Of a stretch of 5,293 nt of DNA, positions 1 through 5,293 are shown one piece after another; the stretch's first letter is position 1; the number at the start of each line of letters is the position of its first letter. Origin of the DNA: an uncultured Eggerthellaceae bacterium (GTDB lineage: Bacteria; Actinomycetota; Coriobacteriia; Coriobacteriales; Eggerthellaceae); NCBI GenBank assembly GCA_934630905.1, contig CAKTXN010000118.1, forward strand, positions 1-5,293. The letters are read 5' to 3'. The notes below the pieces were generated by a model, which saw nothing but the letters and a program-made list of their open reading frames with translations, had not been told where the DNA came from and did not search any database. Position numbers and translations under genes: made by a program.

Positions 1-1
1 C

Positions 2-391
2 GGCCTCAACAGCGCAAACGCCACCAAAGCCAAGCTCGACCAGCATTTGGCCGCCATTGAGCACATCTTGGCCAATTGGCGGGAAAACAACCTGGTTGGT
101 CTTTGCTCGGGACGCATGGTCGAATGGATTCTCGACTTCACGCTGTTCGACATCTCGCGTTTGTCAGTCGAGCAGCAGGCGAATTATATAGAACGTCTTG
201 ATAACCTTCTTGCCGAAACATTTGGCAACTACTCCGCCCTACCCCGCAAAGCCGCCGTAAAAAAGGTCGCCGAACACGTCTCAAAGCATGAATGCTCCAA
301 GCTGTTCAGCGGCCTTTTAGCAAAGCTTGCGTTCGTGCGCTTCTTCGTCGCAACCCGCGGGCTCAAACAGTGTATCGAGAGGTTTTTGTAG
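2..391 (+). CDS. Probable family-2 glycosyltransferase, C-terminal fragment (5' end outside window)
   Basis: The frame is open from the left edge to a TAG at 389-391, giving 129 residues with no start inside the window that looks genuine (a TTG at 47 is only an internal codon). No catalytic motif is present, because the fragment would begin after the GT-A domain. Function is inferred by internal comparison. Fragment residues 15-55 align without gaps with residues 229-269 of the complete glycosyltransferase at 4057-5268: the shared H, IEHI/VEHI, W (26 versus 240), D (50 versus 264) and RL (53-54 versus 267-268) all keep the same spacing. It is therefore probably the helical tail of a cytoplasmic GT2 enzyme for a surface glycan. 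After the aligned part come basic helices ending in FL. It runs convergently to the other genes and has a higher third-position G+C (30 of the first 40 codons), so it may belong to a separate transcription unit. A non-GT2 identity cannot be excluded. Confidence 0.7.
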   Translation, partial: GLNSANATKAKLDQHLAAIEHILANWRENNLVGLCSGRMVEWILDFTLFDISRLSVEQQANYIERLDNLLAETFGNYSALPRKAAVKKVAEHVSKHECSKLFSGLLAKLAFVRFFVATRGLKQCIERFL

Positions 392-455
392 AGCCATTGG
401 AATCCACAGGGCCCAATGCCCATACAGGCCGTATCAAACAACGACCAAAAACACG

Positions 456-2495
456 CTAAAAGACAATGCGATAGAGCCTCATATCGCCCTCGGAAAGTAC
501 GAGGTCAAATCCAGGGGTGTCATCGTTTATCGAATTAATTCCCCGGAATTCGCTTTCGGCATATACTGCCTGGTCGTCGTCAAGAGTCGATTCCTCTGCC
601 CCAAGGCCCCCGCTGTCTAACTTTAGAACATACCCGACATTCATCAGTCGAGCCGCTTCTTTCACATCGTCATCATAGGCAATATCCACCAGGGAAGTTC
701 TCAATAAAACGCTTTCCGGCTTTTCGCTATCGCCGCCATAACTGAAATAGCCGCGATACACCGTTTCCATGCCATCTGCGCCATATGCGAAGACGCTCCC
801 ATCATACGGAATATTTAGCACTCCCTTATTGTCGTCGCCAATAAGATCTAACGCTCGACAGACAAATTCCTCTTCGTCAACCGCATATCTCCTAGTATCC
901 GAGGATCCCAACCAATCAAGCCTATTCTGGATATCCCCAAATGGGGTATAGTACCCGATTTTTTGGCTGAAAACACCACCCGTTGAATAAAGCAGCGCGA
1001 TAGCCAACAGTAAAACCGCCAAGAAGGGAACGCTCTCGTCGAAGCCCTCTTTACGAATCAAACGAAACAATTTGCCCAAGGAATTGCACACAACATAAAG
1101 GCCTATCGCAGAAAGCGGAATCCCGGCCAAAGCCACCAATGCAGCAATTCTATAGGCATCGTTATACCAAAAACCATCAACGAGAGAACGCACGGTCCCA
1201 TCCGACGTCACGCAAATAAAAAACATGAGTGCGCATATGCCATAGCTTACGACCAGTGCTCTGTTGTTTTTTTTCACAATGCAATATATAGCACCTGCAA
1301 AGACAAGCAAACCAAGAACCAGTTGAGGCACATTGCTTCTCAGCGCCAAAGTCGCCACATCGATGGCCGCTTGGCATTTCCCTTCGATAGCAGGCCAAGG
1401 ATAAGTTACTGTCGCGGAAAGAGGAGGCGCCATCCACAGCAATACCCACACTATCAGCACCAAACCAATCGCCGCAATCGAGACAACTGTTCGCCTCTTT
1501 ATCGAAATTCCCCTTTCGGCCAGCAATTTCATTATTGTCCCGATACAAAATGGCGCCGAGAGAACCACCACAGAAAAGACGGCATTTGGCTGGAGAGAAG
1601 CAAGGGATGCGCCCATGGCTAGAACAATCAAGCCATCTCTTATACCGACATGTCCGAGGCAGCACGACTCAACGACCGTAATCGTTATGAAAATGGCTAT
1701 AGGGACAACGGCAAATGCCGCCAAATTAGAGTACAGGGGTCCGAAAACAAGGAAATACCACGGAAAAGCCGAAAAAGCCAGGGTACAGACGGAGCCACAA
1801 AGGATCAACTTCCGATTGCCCTCAAACACTTTAACCAATAAAAGCCACATTGAAACTGGGAATACGACACCGACCATAACGAAAAGCGAAGCATTCTCCG
1901 CAAATGCGGCCGATACGCCAAAGGCGGCACAGGCAAGGGCCGTAACGAGGTGCCATGCTGCGGGATAAAAGTGCGTCGATGCGCCAGAGGGACTAATGCC
2001 ACTTCCCAATTCCTCCCCAGTGAAAGAATCAAAGGCTAGTATCGAGTAATTACCCCCGTTTGCCATTGCTTTGATGCTATTAAGATGCGATGCGTTGTCA
2101 AATAACTGGGCAAAAGAAGAGAAACCGGCAAGCGATCCCACGAAGAAAATCCCAGTTATAAGCATGCCCAAAAGCACATACGGAATAACCGTCCTCCAAT
2201 CGATGCCACTCGCTATCGACACTTCTTTAGGACCAGTTGCCACGTTTCTAAAAAGAAAAACAATGAAAGAAAGGGCAACCGTGGAAATAACAAGCATCCA
2301 CCACTCGGAGCTTATGCCAACACTATGAAAAAAAACACCGATAACCGCAAGCAGCGCGAAAGACAGAAGAGGAGCGACAGCAATCGCCACTATGCCATCT
2401 CGAAAGAAAAAACTCGCAGCAAATAAGCCTGGAAGGTACAGGACGATAGCAACGAACAGTACCAAAAAGATAAAAGTGGTCACGCAGCCCCCCAT
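456..2495 (-). CDS. DUF6541-like polytopic membrane protein, putative GT-C-type glycosyltransferase
   Basis: This 679-residue integral membrane protein has about 13-14 hydrophobic segments between residues 7 and 508, then a soluble tail of about 170 residues (510-679) probably outside the membrane. The layout matches GT-C enzymes, which use polyprenyl-linked sugars at the outer face; that assignment is inference. Features recalled as typical of DUF6541 proteins are LPG at 21-23, an acidic D133 with H137 in the first large loop (FDNASHLN), FYPAAWH at 176-182, FPWYFLVFGPLYSN at 244-257, LQPNA at 301-305, WYNDAYRIA at 443-451 and an ending like LVLSEGDMRLYRI. D133 is the natural candidate for a catalytic or metal residue. 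The start is uncertain: ATG 2495 has only a weak upstream GAG, while GTG 2483 follows a G6 run by four bases. The TAG is at 456-458. It is the last gene of the minus-strand series, 251 bases after the acyltransferase. The coding sequence contains two 8-base A/T homopolymers. Reaction and substrate are unknown. Confidence 0.85.
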   Translation of the reverse strand: MGGCVTTFIFLVLFVAIVLYLPGLFAASFFFRDGIVAIAVAPLLSFALLAVIGVFFHSVGISSEWWMLVISTVALSFIVFLFRNVATGPKEVSIASGIDWRTVIPYVLLGMLITGIFFVGSLAGFSSFAQLFDNASHLNSIKAMANGGNYSILAFDSFTGEELGSGISPSGASTHFYPAAWHLVTALACAAFGVSAAFAENASLFVMVGVVFPVSMWLLLVKVFEGNRKLILCGSVCTLAFSAFPWYFLVFGPLYSNLAAFAVVPIAIFITITVVESCCLGHVGIRDGLIVLAMGASLASLQPNAVFSVVVLSAPFCIGTIMKLLAERGISIKRRTVVSIAAIGLVLIVWVLLWMAPPLSATVTYPWPAIEGKCQAAIDVATLALRSNVPQLVLGLLVFAGAIYCIVKKNNRALVVSYGICALMFFICVTSDGTVRSLVDGFWYNDAYRIAALVALAGIPLSAIGLYVVCNSLGKLFRLIRKEGFDESVPFLAVLLLAIALLYSTGGVFSQKIGYYTPFGDIQNRLDWLGSSDTRRYAVDEEEFVCRALDLIGDDNKGVLNIPYDGSVFAYGADGMETVYRGYFSYGGDSEKPESVLLRTSLVDIAYDDDVKEAARLMNVGYVLKLDSGGLGAEESTLDDDQAVYAESEFRGINSINDDTPGFDLVLSEGDMRLYRIVF

Positions 2496-2746
2496 TAATA
2501 TTGTTTTCTCGCATACACCCTAGGTCGATTCAAAGGGCGCCTGATCAACCATTCCTGCAAATGAGCGCCCGTTAACAAGCATAACGAAGTCTATCGATGG
2601 TTCGCACAGCGCGAATGGCGGCCAAAAATACTACCTTGATTCCAACGCCATCATAGACCCACATCAAAAGCATATGGCGCTATTAGGAATAAGTCTTGGT
2701 ATCGCCAAAAGCCATCCTTTCTCCAGTACTACAGACAGCATTGTAT
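2496..2746. other. 251-base gap between acyltransferase and DUF6541-like gene
   Basis: No convincing gene or terminator lies here. On the minus strand there are only short frames: 33 codons at 2572-2673 starting ATG without a ribosome binding site, and a 10-residue frame whose ATG follows GGAGAAAGG. On the plus strand one frame is open from after a TGA at 2542-2544 to a TAA at 2794-2796 (83 codons), but its only ATG is at 2674 and it runs into the acyltransferase 3' end. A GC-rich inverted repeat, GGGCGC at 2535-2540 and GCGCCC at 2565-2570, sits 40-75 bases upstream of the DUF6541-like start. The gap could be a leader, decayed coding sequence or simple spacer; the sequence does not decide. 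Confidence 0.6.
2535..2570 (-). repeat. Inverted repeat (6-bp GC stem, 24-base loop) upstream of DUF6541-like gene
   Basis: GGGCGC at 2535-2540 is perfectly complementary to GCGCCC at 2565-2570, with 24 bases between. It lies in the leader region of the gene starting at 2495. No T-run follows on the minus strand, so it is not a standard intrinsic terminator. It could be a transcript hairpin or an operator, or it could be chance. Confidence 0.35.
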
Positions 2747-3823
2747 TCACCGCTTCAGTCTGGCCTTGCACACATTCTGAACCGGCTCCAAAATAAAGCT
2801 GTCAACAATACTGGCAATGCCTAGAGCAAGAAGCCACGATAGTGAAACAGCGATTACCTGCAGCGGAATTCGGATCCAAAAAGCCATATTTGTCGTTCCG
2901 TCCAGCATTCCAAACTGGTTAAAGACGCCGAACACAATTGCGATTGTCGTATATTGAAGCAAATAAATTGAGTACGAACGTTTTGCCGTCCAATTGATGA
3001 CTCTCGATGCACGCTCACCAATAATCTGAATCTTATCAAAAATAAGGAAAATTCCAACCGAGGCGAAAAGCCATAGGTAGCTGGGATCGCTACGCACATA
3101 TCCAGCAATAGCCGCAACGGCGCCAAGGAGCCAACCAGCGATGCCTAGCACCGCAATCCGCTTCAAAAACTCGGTTGAATACAAGCTCGGCATCTTATGA
3201 ATAAAGTATCCGAGACAGAAATACATGAAATAGCCGCCCGGAATCGGCTCAGTTGGTATAAGCCCAGAAAGCAGGCCAGGAAGGGTGTTAAGGCTCCCGA
3301 TTCCCGTAAGCATCGAAATCCATTGAAGGACTGTGCAAAGAGCGCCCCACAATGTAAACAGCGCAACGACCTTCATAAGCAATTTGCACTGAGAATCACT
3401 GAGCGCCTCGAACATCGTGTACAAAAACGGAGCCAACACGAGAAAGGGAATCAGCGCCGGAATGAACCACCAGCCGCCAAACAGGGTATTATAAAACCAG
3501 TTGAAATACTGGGGCAAACCGAAAGCAACAGTACCTTTAACGCATCCGTACGCGTACAGGACAACCGAATAGACGACCAGCGGCAAAACAATAGTAACGA
3601 CCTTGTTCAGAAGATATTTTGCATACGTCGTTTTAAGAGGGCGGAATGCAAAAAAGCCCGATAGCACAAAGAAAATCGGGTCGCATATTAAGGCAAACTC
3701 GGAAATAAAAGGCGCAGTCTCAATTCCATGGATAGAACCAAGATACTGGGAAGAGTGAACCATCACAACGAAGAACATCGCGAGCGTACGCAATAAGTCC
3801 CAATTTACCAAACGCTTCGCCAT
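2747..3823 (-). CDS. Membrane acyltransferase, acyltransferase-3 family (probable glycan O-acyltransferase)
   Basis: This 358-residue protein is of usual length for a stand-alone Acyl_transf_3 (PF01757) enzyme, with no added SGNH domain. It has about ten hydrophobic segments. The family's first-helix signature is clear: NWDLLR at 7-12, then a histidine in MVHS (H23); R12 and H23 are the conserved residues expected to matter for catalysis. Next come FFVLSGFF at 51-58, WFIPALI at 119-125, and SYSIYLLQ at 283-290 in a late helix. Such proteins transfer acetyl or other acyl groups to sugars of surface polysaccharides; substrate and acyl group cannot be read here, and other carbohydrate acceptors are possible. 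The ATG at 3823 is well supported: AAGGAAGGG at 3829-3837 lies five bases upstream. The TGA is at 2747-2749. It is flanked by same-strand glycan genes but separated from them by 233 and 251 bases, so it may have its own promoter. Confidence 0.93.
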   Translation of the reverse strand: MAKRLVNWDLLRTLAMFFVVMVHSSQYLGSIHGIETAPFISEFALICDPIFFVLSGFFAFRPLKTTYAKYLLNKVVTIVLPLVVYSVVLYAYGCVKGTVAFGLPQYFNWFYNTLFGGWWFIPALIPFLVLAPFLYTMFEALSDSQCKLLMKVVALFTLWGALCTVLQWISMLTGIGSLNTLPGLLSGLIPTEPIPGGYFMYFCLGYFIHKMPSLYSTEFLKRIAVLGIAGWLLGAVAAIAGYVRSDPSYLWLFASVGIFLIFDKIQIIGERASRVINWTAKRSYSIYLLQYTTIAIVFGVFNQFGMLDGTTNMAFWIRIPLQVIAVSLSWLLALGIASIVDSFILEPVQNVCKARLKR

Positions 3824-3865
3824 ACGATCCCTTCCTTAATAACAACAAAATCCTCAACAGCACCC

Positions 3866-3877
3866 TTGAGCGCTCAA
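3866..3877. promoter_or_regulatory. 12-base perfect palindrome upstream of acyltransferase
   Basis: TTGAGCGCTCAA reads identically on both strands. It lies 43-54 bases upstream of the acyltransferase ATG, a place where a dimeric regulator could bind. A palindrome of this length is expected about once by chance in a window this size, so only its position makes it of interest. Confidence 0.25.
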
Positions 3878-3964
3878 AGCAGAATTCCATACGAAAGCAA
3901 CGAACATCGAGGTCCATCAGATATCAATGCCGATCAAAATGCATTCCCTACCCGATCAGACTCA

Positions 3965-3990
3965 TTTATACCCTCTCGGATCCAGTCCAA
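3965..3990 (-). promoter_or_regulatory. Weak sigma-70-like promoter candidate for the acyltransferase
   Basis: On the minus strand, TATAAA (3970 down to 3965) matches five of six bases of the -10 consensus. TTGGAC (3990 down to 3985) is a fair -35 match, but the spacer is only 14 bases, shorter than the usual 16-18. A transcript from here would have a leader of roughly 135 bases before the ATG at 3823. The long gap makes an internal promoter plausible, but the match is poor. Confidence 0.2.
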
Positions 3991-4056
3991 AAGTCATTGC
4001 CCCACTTCAAATACAACTGCGTAATTCTCCTGGCAAAGCCTACATTAAGCAGAGGT

Positions 4057-5268
4057 CTAATCGTTCGACTTTTCGCATGCCTCCATACGAAGTAAGGACA
4101 ATGCCATCTGGCTTTCCCCTATCTGATGAGCATTCCAAACCTGCTCTTCGAAAAGACGCATCTGAGTCTTCTTTGATGCGGGGAGAATATCGCGTATACG
4201 TCGAACAAATGCGGACAGCTTCGTCACCCGGCCAATTTTTGCAGTAACACGACGCAGCATTTCCCCGGGCCGATTCAACAAGGTGGCCCGATATAATATA
4301 TAGCGCCTCTTCAGTCCGAAGGCAAAAGACCTGTCTTTCACGATAGCAACAGCAAGCTGTCCATAGCGTGCGCTCTTGCACAAGCTGCTTATTTGCTCGG
4401 CTGCAAAATAACGCTCAAGAACGTTGGATAAGTAATTAAGCGACGAAAGTCTCACGGCACGCGGCAATCGAACAGCATCAATAAAGACAAATTCAGCAAT
4501 ATACCTTAGCAAAAAATCCCCGTGATGATCACATATACGATGCTTACTCCATTCGCGACATATATGCTCAACAACACGAATATGATCATGAATTTTAAGG
4601 GCTTCCGCATCTGCCCTACTATCCATCAAAGACCCTTCTCGTGAAACGCGGTATTTATATAGCTTATCAGGCAATATCACAGTTTTTCGAGAAAGGGGGT
4701 AAGCGGCAAAATGAAGAGCCTCATCTTCACCGAAGCGAAGATTTTCATCCCAACGCAACCCCTCCCTCTCAACAAAGCTTTTCGAAAATGCAGTTCGCCA
4801 TACGAAAGGATGATGCGACGGTGATTCAAGAACCTCCTCGCAGAATCCCTCATACACCTTCGCTTCGGGACTCAGGCATCTTTCCAACCAAGGATTACCG
4901 TAAAAAGAGGGGTAGCAGACAGCGCCAAACGTAACCATGTCGGCACCCGTCTCCGCGAAGGTTTTTCTGATGGTCGCAATTGCGCTTTGTTCCAGAATGT
5001 CATCAGAGTCAACAAACCACACGATGTCACCAGAAGATGCGGCGAGGCCAGCATTACGAGCAGCCGATGGTCCGCCATTGGGGACATCAATCACCTTAAC
5101 GCGGGAATCAACCTTCTTATAAAGCGACAAAACTTCGCGAGATCGATCGGTCGATGAATCATTAACGCAAATTACTTCAAAATTCTGGTCAGTTTGCCTT
5201 CTGATCGAATCTATACACACCGATAGACAACGTTCGACGTTGAAAACAGGAATAATAATACTAACCAT
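4057..5268 (-). CDS. Family-2 glycosyltransferase
   Basis: This 403-residue cytoplasmic or membrane-associated enzyme transfers a sugar from a nucleotide-sugar donor to a glycan intermediate. The GT-A fold is complete: SIIIPVFN at 3-10, CVNDSSTD at 34-41, GGPSAARNAGLAAS at 65-78, and the metal-binding DSDD at 87-90 (D87 and D89 form the DxD). Next are PFVWRTAFSKSF at 154-165, the catalytic-base region GEDE at 180-183, and YRVSREGSLM at 206-215. Residues 220-340 form a helical tail related to the left-edge fragment, and about 60 further basic or amphipathic residues follow. The frame is open upstream to the window edge, but ATG 5268 is chosen because MVSIIIPVFN is a canonical GT2 start. GGTGG at 5276-5280 lies seven bases before it. 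A TAG in another frame ends two bases before the ATG, possibly the end of an upstream gene. The TAG stop is at 4057-4059. Donor, acceptor and linkage cannot be inferred. Third-position G+C is low at the start (14 of 40 codons). Confidence 0.95.
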   Translation of the reverse strand: MVSIIIPVFNVERCLSVCIDSIRRQTDQNFEVICVNDSSTDRSREVLSLYKKVDSRVKVIDVPNGGPSAARNAGLAASSGDIVWFVDSDDILEQSAIATIRKTFAETGADMVTFGAVCYPSFYGNPWLERCLSPEAKVYEGFCEEVLESPSHHPFVWRTAFSKSFVEREGLRWDENLRFGEDEALHFAAYPLSRKTVILPDKLYKYRVSREGSLMDSRADAEALKIHDHIRVVEHICREWSKHRICDHHGDFLLRYIAEFVFIDAVRLPRAVRLSSLNYLSNVLERYFAAEQISSLCKSARYGQLAVAIVKDRSFAFGLKRRYILYRATLLNRPGEMLRRVTAKIGRVTKLSAFVRRIRDILPASKKTQMRLFEEQVWNAHQIGESQMALSLLRMEACEKSND

Positions 5269-5293
5269 TGCTAGACCACCCTGAGTCGAAACT

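Larger units (their letters stand above)
3824..4056. other. 233-base gap between GT2 gene and acyltransferase
   Basis: I see no gene here. On the minus strand it holds a weak promoter candidate around 3965-3990, a perfect 12-base palindrome at 3866-3877 and the acyltransferase ribosome binding site at 3829-3837. A minus-strand frame is open from inside the GT2 3' end to a TAA near 3966-3968, but it has no plausible start. A plus-strand frame of 106 codons (3927-4247) crosses the gap, but it lies antisense over the end of the GT2 gene and lacks a well-placed binding site. No terminator-like hairpin with a T-run follows the GT2 stop. Confidence 0.55.

Noticed and set aside
395..418. Stem of 6 bp (CATTGG / CCAATG) between the convergent genes, considered as a terminator
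   Set aside because: The loop is 12 bases, the stem is short and the outer pair is mismatched. No T-run follows on either strand, so it is not a convincing intrinsic terminator.
1177..1665. A 162-codon minus-strand frame inside the DUF6541-like gene
   Set aside because: It is fully overlapped by the long, family-matching frame. Its protein is rich in C, R and S with no recognisable domain, as expected of an out-of-frame reading.
2572..2673. A 33-codon minus-strand frame in the gap, starting ATG
   Set aside because: There is no ribosome binding site before the ATG, the frame is short, and no family is recognised.
2680..2747. A short hairpin after the acyltransferase stop (TTTTGG with CCAAGA on the minus strand), considered as a terminator
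   Set aside because: It has a weak stem with a wobble pair and no T-run after it.
3197..3664. A 155-codon plus-strand frame antisense to the acyltransferase
   Set aside because: It has a highly charged, low-complexity composition with no domain. It lies wholly antisense to a well-supported gene and has no ribosome binding site.
3927..4247. A 106-codon plus-strand frame across the GT2-acyltransferase gap
   Set aside because: Most of it is antisense to the GT2 3' end. The nearest GAGG is about 14 bases from the ATG, too far, and the product looks like no known protein.
1..5293. tRNA or rRNA genes, CRISPR repeats, transposase genes, terminal inverted repeats
   Set aside because: I read both strands for these and saw no supporting repeats, conserved RNA segments or transposase motifs.

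Overview
This window is a fragment of a bacterial cell-surface polysaccharide (or wall-glycan) locus. It holds three complete genes on the minus strand and the 3' end of a fourth gene on the plus strand, converging on them. Everything recognisable concerns building or decorating an envelope glycan. There are no RNA genes, CRISPR arrays, insertion sequences or phage genes that I can support.

Organism: the large membrane protein at 456-2495 resembles the DUF6541 family, found mainly in Actinomycetota. With the family-2 glycosyltransferase and acyltransferase-3 genes, this suggests an actinobacterium, perhaps of the Coriobacteriia or Bifidobacteriaceae. This is a recognition-level inference and not secure. 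Composition is uneven. Third-position G+C in the first 40 codons examined is 30/40 in the left-edge gene, 20/40 in the DUF6541-like gene, 21/40 in the acyltransferase and 14/40 in the right-hand glycosyltransferase. That gradient is common in exchangeable polysaccharide loci.

Layout, left to right: (1) 2-391, plus strand: C-terminal part of a protein that aligns without gaps, over about 40 residues, with the glycosyltransferase at the other end of the window, so probably a second GT2 enzyme cut by the edge. (2) 392-455: a short convergent junction with no convincing terminator. (3) 456-2495, minus: a 679-residue polytopic DUF6541-like protein with a probable GT-C-type architecture. (4) 2496-2746: a 251-base gap with only dubious small frames. 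(5) 2747-3823, minus: a membrane O-acyltransferase. (6) 3824-4056: a 233-base gap with a weak promoter candidate and a 12-base palindrome. (7) 4057-5268, minus: a complete cytoplasmic GT2 glycosyltransferase whose upstream neighbour lies beyond the right edge.

How they may work together (inference): the GT2 enzymes would add sugars to a lipid-linked intermediate on the cytoplasmic face. The acyltransferase would acylate sugars across or within the membrane. The DUF6541-like protein could act on lipid-linked sugars at the outer face. I did not find a clearly novel system. The best leads are the uncharacterised DUF6541-like protein with its homopolymer tracts and uncertain start, the two related GT2 C-termini, and the two unusually long gaps between same-strand genes.
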